From NCBI GenBank assembly GCA_964194845.1, contig CAXMNX010000019.1:1-43401 (forward strand): a stretch of DNA of 43,401 bases, given 5' to 3'. The DNA comes from CAXMNX01 sp964194845. GTDB taxonomy: Bacteria > Pseudomonadota > Alphaproteobacteria > Rhodobacterales > Rhodobacteraceae. Shown piece by piece: positions 1-8,277 of the stretch (its first letter is position 1; each line of letters opens with the position of its first letter). The notes under the pieces are model-generated. The model was not told where the DNA came from. It searched no databases and saw only the letters and a list, made by a program, of their open reading frames with translations. A program made the position numbers and the translations under genes.

Positions 1-51
1 CTGATCGTAGGCGAGCTGCCGGATAGGCGTGTGGTGAAATGTTTGCGACAT
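1..51 (-). CDS. 5' end of an unidentified gene running off the left edge
   Basis: Only 17 codons are in the window. The reading begins MSQTFHHTPIRQ and stays open to the edge. A GGCGAGGA-type ribosome binding site lies just upstream of the ATG, which is the main reason for calling it a start. It would be divergent from thrS, leaving about 230 bp for promoters of both genes. The fragment is too short to assign a family. Confidence 0.4.
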   Translation of the reverse strand, partial: MSQTFHHTPIRQLAYDQ

Positions 52-281
52 GGCGGTCCTCGCCGAGGGTTTCGCCGACGCTACTGAAAGCGCGGGCAGA
101 TGCAACTATGCGTGGTTTTTGGCGCCAGTTTTCGCTGTTGCCGAACAACACTTCCGCGCGCTCAATTCCTGGCACCCGCGTCTGTTGCAGCTTGACCGCG
201 CGCGCGCACGCCGTCATTTAACGTTTGAAATACCCGCAATCGGGCGTTCCGTGGGCGCCAAACTGACGAGGAGCAAGGCCG
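52..281. other. intergenic region upstream of thrS
   Basis: About 230 bp between the putative divergent start at 51 and thrS. Short open frames cross it on both strands, but none has a convincing ribosome binding site or recognisable protein. It should carry the thrS promoter. I see no T-box or clear leader hairpin, and T-boxes are not expected in this group. Confidence 0.4.
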
Positions 282-2243
282 ATGGCCGATATATCCCTGA
301 CATTTCCGGACGGCAATTCGCGTGATTTTCTGTCCGGCGTTACGCCGGCTGAAGTGGCGGCCAGCATATCAAATTCGCTTGCCAAGAAAGCGATCAGCGC
401 CAGCGTCGATGGTGTGCATTGGGATCTTCAATGGCCGGTTGAGGCGGACGCGCGCATCGCCATTCACACGATGAAGGATGACACCCAGGCGCTGGAGCTG
501 ATCCGCCACGATCTGGCGCATATCATGGCGCGTGCGGTGCAGGAGATCTGGCCCGACGTGAAGGTCACTATCGGGCCGGTGATCGAGAACGGCTGGTATT
601 ATGATTTCGACCGCGACGAGCCGTTTACTCCGGAGGATCTGGGCGCGATCGAGGCGAAGATGAGAGCGATTATCAATGCCCGCGATCCGGTTCGGACCGA
701 AGTTTGGGACCGCGCACGCGCGACTGCGCATTACGTTTCCACCGATGAACACTACAAAGTCGAACTGATCGAGGCGATCCCCGATGATGGCCAGCCGATC
801 CGCATATATTGGCATGGGGGGTGGCAGGATCTTTGCCGTGGTCCGCATTTGCAGGACACCGGTCAGGTCCCGGCGGATGCTTTCAAGCTGATGAGCGTCG
901 CGGGTGCCTATTGGCGCGGCGACAGTTCGCGCGCGATGCTGCAACGCATCTATGGTGTCGCCTTCAAAAACCGCGATGACCTGAAAAAGCACCTGACAAT
1001 GCTGGAAGAGGCGGCCAAGCGCGACCATCGGCGGTTGGGGCGCGAGATGGACCTATTCCATATGCAGGAAGAGGCACCCGGCCAGATTTTCTGGCACCCG
1101 GACGGCTGGACGCTATACACGACGTTGCAGGACTTCATGCGGCGCCGGCAGCGCGACGGCGGGTACAGAGAGATAAACACGCCGCAGTTGTTGAACCGGA
1201 AATTCTGGGAAAAATCGGGGCACTGGGAGAACTACGGCGAGAACATGTTTATCGTCGAAGTTGACGAAGAGCACGCGCGGGAAAAAGCGATCAACGCTTT
1301 GAAGCCAATGAATTGCCCGTGTCATGTGCAAATTTTCAAGCACGGGCAAAGAAGTTACCGCGAATTACCGCTGCGATTTGCCGAGTTCGGCTCGTGCTCG
1401 CGCTATGAGCCGTCAGGTGCGTTGCACGGATTGATGCGGGTGCGTGGGTTCACCCAAGACGATGGCCACATCTTTTGCACCGCTGATCAGATCGAAGCCG
1501 AGTGCGTTCGGTTCGTCGATTATCTGGACAGTGTTTATCGCGATCTTGGTTTTGAAAGTTTCGACATCATGTTTTCGACCCGCCCGGAGAAACGGGTCGG
1601 CGAGGAAGCGGTCTGGGATCATGCTGAGGCGGCACTTGAGGCCGCGGTCAAGGCGACCGGTCGCCCCTATACGCTCGATCCGGGTGAAGGGGCATTTTAC
1701 GGACCCAAGCTCGACTTCAAGCTGACCGACGCAATCGGTCGGACGTGGCAATGCGGCACATTCCAGGTGGACCCAAATCTGCCCGAGCGGCTTGGCGCGG
1801 AATATATAGGCGAGGATGGTGCAAAGCACCGACCATTCATGCTGCATCGCGCTTGCTTGGGCAGTTTCGAGCGTTTCCTGGGCATTTTGATCGAAAATTA
1901 TGCGGGTCGCTTCCCGCTTTGGCTGGCACCGAGACAAGTGGTGGTTGCAGGAATTGTTTCGGACGCCGATGACTACGTCGCCGAGGTTGTGACGGCGCTG
2001 CAAGCCCGCGGCATCCGGGCCGAGGCCGATATCCGGAATGAAAAGATCAACTACAAGATCCGTGAACATTCGGTCGGCAAGGTTCCGGTCATACTGGCGG
2101 TTGGACAGCGCGAAGTTGCTGATCGAACGGTTTCAGAACGGCGTCTGGGGCAGAAGGATACGACGACGATTTCACTAAGCGACGCCGTAACGCAATTGGC
2201 GGAAGAAGCCTTGCCGCCGGATCTGGCGCGATCAGGCGGGTAA
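282..2243 (+). CDS. thrS: threonyl-tRNA synthetase
   Basis: Cytoplasmic class II synthetase that charges tRNA-Thr with threonine. At 653 residues it is full length for the bacterial form. In order: TGS domain (about 1-62), editing domain with the HxxxH motif at H76/H80 and the later C185/H189 pair, then the catalytic core. The zinc ligands that select threonine are visible: C345 in MNCPCH and H396 in DDGHIF, with the third histidine in the FMLHRA segment. The anticodon-binding domain occupies about 550-653. The start is preceded by GAGGAGCAAGG. It stands alone: the next gene is convergent with about 77 bp between them. Confidence 0.97.
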   Translation: MADISLTFPDGNSRDFLSGVTPAEVAASISNSLAKKAISASVDGVHWDLQWPVEADARIAIHTMKDDTQALELIRHDLAHIMARAVQEIWPDVKVTIGPVIENGWYYDFDRDEPFTPEDLGAIEAKMRAIINARDPVRTEVWDRARATAHYVSTDEHYKVELIEAIPDDGQPIRIYWHGGWQDLCRGPHLQDTGQVPADAFKLMSVAGAYWRGDSSRAMLQRIYGVAFKNRDDLKKHLTMLEEAAKRDHRRLGREMDLFHMQEEAPGQIFWHPDGWTLYTTLQDFMRRRQRDGGYREINTPQLLNRKFWEKSGHWENYGENMFIVEVDEEHAREKAINALKPMNCPCHVQIFKHGQRSYRELPLRFAEFGSCSRYEPSGALHGLMRVRGFTQDDGHIFCTADQIEAECVRFVDYLDSVYRDLGFESFDIMFSTRPEKRVGEEAVWDHAEAALEAAVKATGRPYTLDPGEGAFYGPKLDFKLTDAIGRTWQCGTFQVDPNLPERLGAEYIGEDGAKHRPFMLHRACLGSFERFLGILIENYAGRFPLWLAPRQVVVAGIVSDADDYVAEVVTALQARGIRAEADIRNEKINYKIREHSVGKVPVILAVGQREVADRTVSERRLGQKDTTTISLSDAVTQLAEEALPPDLARSGG

Positions 2244-2320
2244 TATCCTCCGCCGCGGGATTGGGTGCAGCGCCGGACACCGGACCAGCCGCGCGCGACG
2301 AAACGGACTGCCCCAAAGGC

Positions 2321-4339
2321 TCAAGCTGATGATGCTTTTTGCGGCGGAATCTCTTCGGTGAAGGTCACCCCGGCAAGTGCGTCTTTCGCCGGCTTCGGGC
2401 GGTCGAATAAAAATCCCTGGCCATTGGTGCAGCCGAGCTTGCAGAGAATATCCCGCTGTTCCGGTCGCTCAACACCTTCGACAACAACTTCAAGACCAAG
2501 ACCGCGCGCCAAGTCGAGCACCGCATCGAGAATGAGGTGGGCTTCATCCGAAGTTTCGATCTCGGCAATCAGCGATTTGTCGATCTTCAGCTCATCGGCG
2601 GATATTGTGCGCAGGTAGGCAAGCGACGAATAGCCGGTTCCGAAGTCGTCAATCGAAATCCGGCAGCCGCGACTGCGAAGCTCGGAAACCGACTGACCAA
2701 CCTGCTCCCAATTTGCGAGCTGCACTGTTTCCGTTATCTCGAGCGTAAGCAGTTCGGGTGGCAAGCCGTGGCGCGCCAGCGCGTCGGTCACAAATGACAA
2801 GCTTTCTTCGCGGCGGAAGTGCAGGCCAGAAAGGTTCACGCTGACGGAAAAGTCAGTAGAATACCGCCGGTTCCAGTTGGCAATGATTTCAACAACCGTA
2901 TCAAGAATATAGCGATCGATATCTATGATGCGCCCACTTTCCTCGGCGATCTGGATAAAGTCGGCTGGCGGCAGGATTGTGCCGTCGCGGCGCCAGCGCA
3001 CCAACGCCTCGAACCCTTTGACCCGTGCGGATTGCAGGTCGACCTTGGCCTGAAGGAACACCTCAAGTTCGCCCTGAAGAATAGCGCGCGGAAGATCTTT
3101 CATCAGTCGGCGCCGTTCCTTGAAGGCGCGCTCAAGGTCGGAATCGTAGAGCGTGTACTGACCCCGACCGGCGGATTTGGAGGCATAGAGCGCAAAATCG
3201 GACACCCGCATCAGGTCGTCGAGACGCGGCGTGTCAGCGCCAGAAAGCTGAGTCGTCGTGGCCAACCCGACGCTGATCCCCGGCGTCACCCGATCTTCGC
3301 CAAACTGAATCGGCCGAGCGCATTCGGAAATGAGGGCCATGCAAAAGGTTTTTAGGAAAGCGGTGCTGTCGGTTTCCAGAAACACCGCAAATTCGTCGCC
3401 GCCGAGACGCGCAGCGATGCCGAGATTTGCTTCGGCTTCGGCCCGGATGGTGCGGCCGACGTGTTTCAGGACATCGTCGCCCACAATATGGCCGTGCCGG
3501 TCGTTGATCTCCTTGAATCCATCCAGATCGACCAGGATCAATGCGCCGTTGGAACCGGTTGCCAGAAACGCGTCAACGCGATCCTGAAATTGCACGCGAT
3601 TTGCAAGGCCCGTCACGGGATCAAAATAGGCAAGATGATCCGCGCGCCGTTCGGCCTGGTCACGCGCTTTCCGCGCCATGACTTCGCGTCGCAGAAGCCG
3701 CAGACAGGCCAATCCGGCAAGCGTGATCAGAGCAAGGAACCAGTGTGTTGAGCGAGACAACAAAACGACCTGGCTGGATTGCCGGGCGTGCATCCGTTCT
3801 TCGAGTTTTACCGTCTCGTCAAGATATCGAAAGACAGTCCGTCTGGCGCTTTTTACCCGATCAATCAACGCCGCAGTCTGGAAGGCCGCAAGTGGATTTT
3901 CCGCCGATAACGCCTGATCGCTGACGTCAACCAGTGACCGTATCGCGGTCACCGCTTCGCTACCGCTTCGCAACATCGTTTCTGCCTTGACATAATTGGG
4001 ATCGCGCAAGAACAGGTCCTGAAGATTTTCCAGCCGTGTTTCCATGTGATCCGCGCGGACAAACAAAATGTCCACGGACGCCGAAATACTGGCCAACATG
4101 TCACCTTCGCTTCCGCCCGACTGCCCTTCGAGAACCTCGTTCGTCAACCTGACAAGATCGTTCAATGCGGAATGCGTATTTGCGGTTTGGTGATTTTCCA
4201 ACTCGATCTGAGTTGCCAGAATTTCGTTGGTTGACCGGTCGAAAGCATATGCGGCCATCAGCGTGGCCGCGCACAGCAAAACCATGCTCAGAATAAACCC
4301 GGATCGGGACGCAAGAAAATCAATGCGGCCGTTGAACAT
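2321..4339 (-). CDS. membrane GGDEF-EAL c-di-GMP enzyme
   Basis: Predicted inner-membrane protein of 672 residues that makes and/or degrades cyclic di-GMP. It has an N-terminal membrane helix (about 13-32), a periplasmic helical sensor segment of about 160 residues, a second helix (about 195-216), a GGDEF domain with an intact GGDEF motif near 313-317, and an EAL domain with EALVRW (near 444), SVNLS, DDFGTGYSS and VVEGVE. The RxxD inhibitory site is not visible before GGDEF. Both active sites look complete, so the net activity cannot be predicted. I chose the ATG at 4339 over the TTG just before it because a GGATCG lies at good spacing. It follows the sulfite-oxidase-fold gene by 24 bp and is probably cotranscribed with it. 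Confidence 0.93.
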   Translation of the reverse strand: MFNGRIDFLASRSGFILSMVLLCAATLMAAYAFDRSTNEILATQIELENHQTANTHSALNDLVRLTNEVLEGQSGGSEGDMLASISASVDILFVRADHMETRLENLQDLFLRDPNYVKAETMLRSGSEAVTAIRSLVDVSDQALSAENPLAAFQTAALIDRVKSARRTVFRYLDETVKLEERMHARQSSQVVLLSRSTHWFLALITLAGLACLRLLRREVMARKARDQAERRADHLAYFDPVTGLANRVQFQDRVDAFLATGSNGALILVDLDGFKEINDRHGHIVGDDVLKHVGRTIRAEAEANLGIAARLGGDEFAVFLETDSTAFLKTFCMALISECARPIQFGEDRVTPGISVGLATTTQLSGADTPRLDDLMRVSDFALYASKSAGRGQYTLYDSDLERAFKERRRLMKDLPRAILQGELEVFLQAKVDLQSARVKGFEALVRWRRDGTILPPADFIQIAEESGRIIDIDRYILDTVVEIIANWNRRYSTDFSVSVNLSGLHFRREESLSFVTDALARHGLPPELLTLEITETVQLANWEQVGQSVSELRSRGCRISIDDFGTGYSSLAYLRTISADELKIDKSLIAEIETSDEAHLILDAVLDLARGLGLEVVVEGVERPEQRDILCKLGCTNGQGFLFDRPKPAKDALAGVTFTEEIPPQKASSA

Positions 4340-4363
4340 CAAGTCGATCCGGGAATGCTCAGG

Positions 4364-4873
4364 TCAGTTTCCCACCTCGATAACTGCGGCCATCCACACC
4401 AGATGAGACTCGGTCACAACCGACAATCCGACATAATCTTCTGCGGGAACAACAAACTGGATCGGCCCACGATCACGTCGCGAATGCGGGCGGCCATCGA
4501 CACGGGTTGCCACCAGAATAGGGGCTGCTTCCCAGACTTCGCGGGTGATCACGGTTGTGTAGTCATTTTCTGCCGTGACTCGAATGGACGGGGCGTCGAG
4601 AAGGCCATGTGCCGCCAGAAGGTCGGTTAGCAGGATGCCTTCGAATACTGCCGGTTCTTCGCGCCAGGGCGTCGTGGTTTCAATCCGATATGTCGGGAAG
4701 GATTCGAGATCGGCCGGTTCGTAAGTCGTGCCAGACCGGTCACCAACACGAACTTCAAGCTGCGCTTCCATGTGGTGCATCGGTGCAAGGTCCACCGGCT
4801 TGGGCGCAGCCATCGCGGACGTCGCAAGGCCGAAGTAGAGGCAACATGCTGCTGCGGTGTGAAAAATCTTCAT
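4364..4873 (-). CDS. exported protein with sulfite-oxidase (molybdopterin-binding) fold, no cysteine ligand
   Basis: A 169-residue protein with a signal peptide ending near AMA|APKP. The mature part resembles the oxidoreductase molybdopterin-binding domain: an FEGILLTDLLAAHG segment, then an IRVTAENDY...VDGRP...FVVP progression. The mature protein has no cysteine, so the usual molybdenum-ligating Cys is missing and a redox role is doubtful. It lies directly upstream of the GGDEF-EAL gene, which suggests a periplasmic ligand-binding or sensory partner (inference). The start MKIFHTAA was chosen for its signal peptide and the AGAGAG ribosome binding site; an upstream in-frame ATG is less likely. 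Confidence 0.75.
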   Translation of the reverse strand: MKIFHTAAACCLYFGLATSAMAAPKPVDLAPMHHMEAQLEVRVGDRSGTTYEPADLESFPTYRIETTTPWREEPAVFEGILLTDLLAAHGLLDAPSIRVTAENDYTTVITREVWEAAPILVATRVDGRPHSRRDRGPIQFVVPAEDYVGLSVVTESHLVWMAAVIEVGN

Positions 4874-5003
4874 GTCAAAACTCTCTGCAAAGTCCAGGTG
4901 CATCCCGGTTAACGCCCGAGAGCTAATGATCCGTTTCCAGCGGCGGGTTCGATGCCGAAAATTTTAGCGAGGATGCGGGATCGCCGCTGACAAAAGCGAA
5001 CTA

Positions 5004-5372
5004 TCAGAAATGGCTTTTGGCTTCGTCGGGATGTCCGGCAGCCAGCGCAAGGACAGCGGCGAGCGCGCACATGCTTATAGGGAAAATCGAGAAGAATCCG
5101 ATGCCGAAAGCCCAGTAAAGCCCGCCCGCAGCGATCGCCATCGCAATCCCGCCCCAGAGAGCGCGGTACTTCGCCATTGCAGCCCCGGCAATTGCCAGGA
5201 GCGGTGCCATAACGCTCGTTGCCCGCACCGCATCTACGTTTTCGGGCAATTCGGCCAGGTTTGGCCACTCACCCCAACGATAAAGCGCCTCGGTATATCC
5301 GAAACTTACGATGCCCATCAAAAGGGCCAAAAGACCCCCAATCAGGCCAAGTGCTGCAGCCGCGTTGCGCAT
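5004..5372 (-). CDS. small integral membrane protein, unknown function
   Basis: A 122-residue protein made almost entirely of hydrophobic segments: about four membrane helices separated by short loops, including GLIGGLLALLMGIVSFGY near the N-terminus. The start MRNAAAALG is preceded by a strong AGAGAGGAGA site, which rules out the longer upstream start. I do not recognise the family. It is on the same strand as the sulfite-oxidase-fold/GGDEF-EAL pair but separated by about 130 bp, so cotranscription is uncertain. Confidence 0.7.
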   Translation of the reverse strand: MRNAAAALGLIGGLLALLMGIVSFGYTEALYRWGEWPNLAELPENVDAVRATSVMAPLLAIAGAAMAKYRALWGGIAMAIAAGGLYWAFGIGFFSIFPISMCALAAVLALAAGHPDEAKSHF

Positions 5373-5448
5373 ATGGCAATCTCCTCTCTGAACATACTTA
5401 GGCCCGCGGTTGGCCGACGCCAAGATGTGCTTGCTGGGTGGCGGCGTC

Positions 5449-5760
5449 CTACCCGAGTGTCAGCGTCCCGTTGGCTTCGATTACTGGCCGCTTCATCAGG
5501 GTCGGATGGGCCAGAATGAGGTCGATGGGATCACTCGAGCGTTCGTCATTACCGAGCGCGCGCTAGGTGCTTGACCGCGTGTTCAGAAGTTTGTCGCCGA
5601 ATATTCGAAAAAACTGCGCAATTTCCGGGCCCGCGAGCGGTTCAGCCCGCACATCGCGAAATATTACGTCCAGCCCATTGGACTCCAACGATTTTCGTGC
5701 AGCCCGGCAGCTGTTGCAGGTCGGAATTCCATAAAGAACTGCCACTGATTGTCGCCCCAT
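5449..5760 (-). pseudogene. ArsC/Spx-family protein interrupted by an in-frame TAG
   Basis: Thioredoxin-fold protein of the ArsC/Spx/YffB family. The N-terminal part reads VAVLYGIPTCNSCRAARKSL with the CxxC active-site region, continuing to GDKLLNTRSST. There the frame meets TAG (5563-5565). In the same frame beyond the stop the family continues to its end: RALGNDERSS, then PTLMKRPVIEANGTLTLG and a normal stop at 5449. The family has Trp at the stop position (NTRxTTW), so a single TGG to TAG change explains it. With the stop repaired the protein would be about 103 residues, normal length. The start MGRQSVAVLYG is the likely ATG. The shortened 65-residue product would lack the C-terminal helix and the conserved PVL-type segment. 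Confidence 0.85.
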
Positions 5761-5829
5761 TTCACGGTTTTGTGCCTTGTTTTTTAACAGTTCTGCACCA
5801 GTCTCAAAATGGCAACGCTTGTGGCAGAT

Positions 5830-5859
5830 TTGCCGCAAAGGCGGCCAGCCTGCTACACT
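5830..5859 (+). promoter_or_regulatory. candidate promoter for the cold-shock gene
   Basis: TTGCCG (5830-5835) and TACACT (5854-5859) are separated by 18 bp, a plausible sigma-70 type pair. It would give a 5' leader of about 45 nt before the cold-shock start. The match is moderate and unsupported by any other signal. Confidence 0.35.
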
Positions 5860-5912
5860 CGGTGCACTTGAAGTCCGTCGGGCGACCGGCGGAGAAGACG
5901 GAAGGAAGACCG

Positions 5913-6119
5913 ATGCCTACCGGCACAGTGAAGTGGTTTAATTCGACAAAGGGGTTCGGGTTTATCGAGCCTGAGGACGGCGGCAAGGACATATTTGTTC
6001 ATGTATCCCAGGTTGAAAAGTCCGGATTGACCGGGCTGGTCGAAGCTCAGAAAGTAGACTTCGAGATGATCGAAGGCCCGGACGGGCGCACGATGGCGGG
6101 CGAGATCAAGGCGCTATAA
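5913..6119 (+). CDS. cold-shock protein (CspA family)
   Basis: Single-domain OB-fold RNA/DNA-binding protein of 68 residues, the standard CspA size. RNP1-like KGFGFIEP and RNP2-like DIFVHVS motifs are both intact. Such proteins melt RNA secondary structure and bind single-stranded nucleic acid in the cytoplasm. The start MPTGTVKWFN fits the family and is preceded by GGAAGGAAGA. The frame extends further upstream without family resemblance, so the long version was rejected. Its 3' end is 4 bp from a large inverted repeat shared with the convergent lipoprotein gene. Confidence 0.95.
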   Translation: MPTGTVKWFNSTKGFGFIEPEDGGKDIFVHVSQVEKSGLTGLVEAQKVDFEMIEGPDGRTMAGEIKAL

Positions 6120-6123
6120 CAAT

Positions 6124-6233
6124 GGCGGATTGCGTTTGCCTTGAATCAAAATTCTCTGCCTCTTAATCAGCATCATGCTGATCTCGAACGCAAATTTTGA
6201 TACTTGATGCCTCAATGAAAAACGCAACCCGCC
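6124..6233. repeat. three-tier nested inverted repeat between convergent genes
   Basis: Three inverted repeats are nested around a common centre. Outer arms: 6124-6137 and 6220-6233, 13 of 14 positions paired. Middle arms: 6145-6153 (ATCAAAATT) and 6193-6201 (AATTTTGAT), 9 of 9. Inner: 6166-6172 (ATCAGCA) and 6176-6182 (TGCTGAT), 7 of 7 with a three-base loop. The structure fills the whole gap between the csp and lipoprotein stop codons. It could act as a bidirectional terminator or 3' stabiliser, or be a small palindromic mobile repeat. Confidence 0.7.
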
Positions 6234-6659
6234 TTAAAGACCCGCTTCGCTGGCGGCAGTATCGGCGTCGACGCGGTTAAGACGCGGCTTTGGCGAGATC
6301 GATGGCGCTGCGACTACGCCGCAGCGAAGGTACCGTGTGTCACCCTCTTCCAGCGTAACCCACTGATTTTCCTCGCCGCTTTGGGTGAGTGCTGTGACGG
6401 TGTAATTGCCAGCCGGGAGACGCAGAACGAGCGGATGACCGAACCGGCAGGTGCCGACAGAATTGCGGTTCAGCAAAAGCGCGGGCGTGGTGGCGACGTT
6501 GGGCAAAAGCCCGGCTTCGGCTGCGCGGTAGATATAGATCTCGCTCGTTGGTTCCTCGCCAACACCGATGATGGTCGGGTCAGGATCTGGTGCGGCCGGG
6601 CCGACCTGAATGACGGCGGCGCAACCGGATAAGATAAAAAGAAGCACAATCAATCGCAT
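6234..6659 (-). CDS. lipoprotein, DUF2846-like
   Basis: A 141-residue protein with a classical lipoprotein signal: hydrophobic MRLIVLLFILSGCAA with the lipobox LSGC, Cys13 being the lipidated residue. The mature part has the pattern of DUF2846-type lipoproteins: IYIYRAAE, a LLNRNSVGTC stretch, then LRLPAGNYTVTAL and a beta-rich tail. Periplasmic, anchored to the inner or outer membrane; function unknown. It is convergent with csp across the inverted repeat and same-strand with the DUF1761 gene 49 bp upstream, which may be in the same transcript. Confidence 0.8.
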   Translation of the reverse strand: MRLIVLLFILSGCAAVIQVGPAAPDPDPTIIGVGEEPTSEIYIYRAAEAGLLPNVATTPALLLNRNSVGTCRFGHPLVLRLPAGNYTVTALTQSGEENQWVTLEEGDTRYLRCGVVAAPSISPKPRLNRVDADTAASEAGL

Positions 6660-6708
6660 AACGTCCAGCCTAGCATCTCGCGCGCGAGGTTCAATGGCTC
6701 GCCTGCGG

Positions 6709-7095
6709 TCAAAATATGCCCTGCGCGACGATCATGATCGCCAGCGCCGCGATCCAGAAACCGGACTCGACATTGCGGGAATAGAGGGACTTTTTCGCGA
6801 ACGCGCCGCCCGACCAATGCAGCACTGAAAAGGCTATCGTCGCCAGGATCACTGTCAAAAGCGCGTTGTTGGCCGCCGTGACGCCGACGAACCAGCTCAT
6901 CAGCAGAAGGCCGAACGCCTGCGCACCCATTGCACCCATCGGCATTTCGTTGGCCGAGCCCATTTCGACGCCCGCGCCTTCGGCCCATTTCGTTCCGAAA
7001 AGCCTTTCCGAAAACCAAATCCACCCAACAAGGAAGGCCACGATGGCACCGGCGATCACGCCGAGCCAGCTTACATTTGCTGTGAGTTCACCCAT
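6709..7095 (-). CDS. DUF1761 family membrane protein
   Basis: A 128-residue membrane protein with about four helices. The N-terminal pattern WLGVIAGAIVAFLVGWIWFS followed by LFGTKWAE is typical of DUF1761. Function is unknown for the family. The ATG is preceded by AAAGGGGATCG at good spacing. Same strand as the lipoprotein gene downstream and the hibernation-factor gene upstream, but the 136 bp gap to the latter suggests its own promoter. Confidence 0.8.
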   Translation of the reverse strand: MGELTANVSWLGVIAGAIVAFLVGWIWFSERLFGTKWAEGAGVEMGSANEMPMGAMGAQAFGLLLMSWFVGVTAANNALLTVILATIAFSVLHWSGGAFAKKSLYSRNVESGFWIAALAIMIVAQGIF

Positions 7096-7231
7096 GTTCG
7101 ATCCCCTTTTCCAGCGATGATCCCATGGGAACTAAGCCCCGGGCTCGCGGATAAGCCTATCATATTTATGGCTGAATCGAGCCGCTGGGGTCTTTGGTGG
7201 GCGTCAAACGTTGCGCAGAAACCGCACCAGG

Positions 7232-7549
7232 TTACCGGTGGGGGTCGCGCTTGTTGTGCATCGACTGGAGCCTGCTGCGGAGCTTGACCGCGGCACTTTT
7301 GAGGGCGCCCGGGATATCGCCGGCGTCGGCGTGGGCGGCCATGGGGGCAAGGCCGCGCGGGCGCGCTTCCATCGTGCAGCGGATGTTTGCGGGGCCTTTT
7401 TTGTCGGCATTCTGGTCCTTTAGATGCACCTCGACCCGGGTCAGCCAGTCGTTCATGTGGCCAAGATCGGCGGTGACGGCGGCTTGTGCTACTTCGGTCA
7501 CGCGTTCGTCGCCGTCGATGTGATTGTCGGTGCTGACTTGGATGTCCAT
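7232..7549 (-). CDS. HPF/RaiA-like ribosome-associated protein
   Basis: A 105-residue protein resembling the short ribosome-hibernation family (sigma-54 modulation/S30EA). It has a beta-alpha-beta opening MDIQVSTDNHIDGDERV, a central RVEVHLKDQNADKKGP strand-loop and a basic C-terminal helix LKSAAVKLRSRLQ. Members bind the 30S subunit and silence or protect ribosomes in starvation. The C-terminal dimerisation domain of long HPF is absent. The ATG has a GGAGA site. A FNR/CRP-type dyad lies about 67 bp upstream. Confidence 0.65.
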   Translation of the reverse strand: MDIQVSTDNHIDGDERVTEVAQAAVTADLGHMNDWLTRVEVHLKDQNADKKGPANIRCTMEARPRGLAPMAAHADAGDIPGALKSAAVKLRSRLQSMHNKRDPHR

Positions 7550-7609
7550 GCGGGTCTCCGGGTATTTGTGTTCGAGGTTGAGGTAAGCATAGTGGATCTG
7601 GGGCTGGCT

Positions 7610-7623
7610 TTGACAGAGGTCAA
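7610..7623 (-). promoter_or_regulatory. FNR/CRP-family-like dyad upstream of the hibernation factor
   Basis: TTGAC-AGAG-GTCAA is a perfect 5-bp dyad with a 4-bp spacer, the geometry of FNR-superfamily sites (TTGAT-N4-ATCAA; NnrR TTG-N8-CAA). It is centred about 67 bp upstream of the gene starting at 7549. Which regulator would bind, if any, cannot be told from sequence. Confidence 0.35.
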
Positions 7624-7773
7624 TGGGGGGGCCTACACCTACCGTTAACCGGGGCGAACGTACGCAAATGGAGGCAACGCGCGCACAAATTGTACATGTG
7701 TGGCGAGCAGAAAAACCGTTTTGTACGCCTTTGCGCGCGCCGGGGTTAAGGGAGGATGAATGACCGAGGTGCG

Positions 7774-8004
7774 CTACTCGCGCCGAAATCGAATAAAGAA
7801 AAACAAGAACAACGCCGCGCCGATGCCGAAGAGTGCGAATGCGGTTGTTTCGACCCCGTAAGAACCAGTCATAGTATCAACGAAGGCTTTGATCCCACGC
7901 GTTTTCGACGATCCGCCGTCGCCGCCCGGGACGTTGTCGGTCCAGACCGCCCAACCGAACCATCCAAACAGGCCGAGAGATATGATTGCCCGAACGATAT
8001 TCAT
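7774..8004 (-). CDS. small two-helix membrane protein
   Basis: A 76-residue protein with an N-terminal helix (MNIVRAIISLGLFGWFGWAV) and a C-terminal helix (ALFGIGAALFLFFFIRF) ending in RFRRE. About 30 polar residues lie between them. Start chosen at the ATG with GGAGACATACCC upstream; the frame extends 15 codons further without a good site. Family not recognised. It sits alone, about 225 bp upstream of the hibernation-factor start. Confidence 0.65.
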   Translation of the reverse strand: MNIVRAIISLGLFGWFGWAVWTDNVPGGDGGSSKTRGIKAFVDTMTGSYGVETTAFALFGIGAALFLFFFIRFRRE

Positions 8005-8277
8005 GGGTATGTCTCCGTCATGTTCTGCGGCGGAGGCGCTATTGCGCAAATACGGCGAATTTTTGGCTCTGGCGGCGGGCTCCTACAGAGCGGGGTATGC
8101 CGTTGCCGTAATGCTGCATGGGGTTAGGTTAGAGCGTGGAGGTGGGGCGGTGTGTAGGGTGCGCTTCTGGTAGGACCTGCTTTTGCCGCTCGCGGCTGGG
8201 TTGCGGGCGACAGCGCTGCTGCGCGAACGCGGCTTTTGTGCTAGACTTCCGTATTCACAAAAACGGAGGGATGTACA

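Noticed and set aside
5563..5565. TAG as a coded pyrrolysine or programmed readthrough in the ArsC-like gene
   Set aside because: No pyrrolysine machinery is expected in this group and no readthrough structure is visible; a nonsense change or sequence error is simpler.
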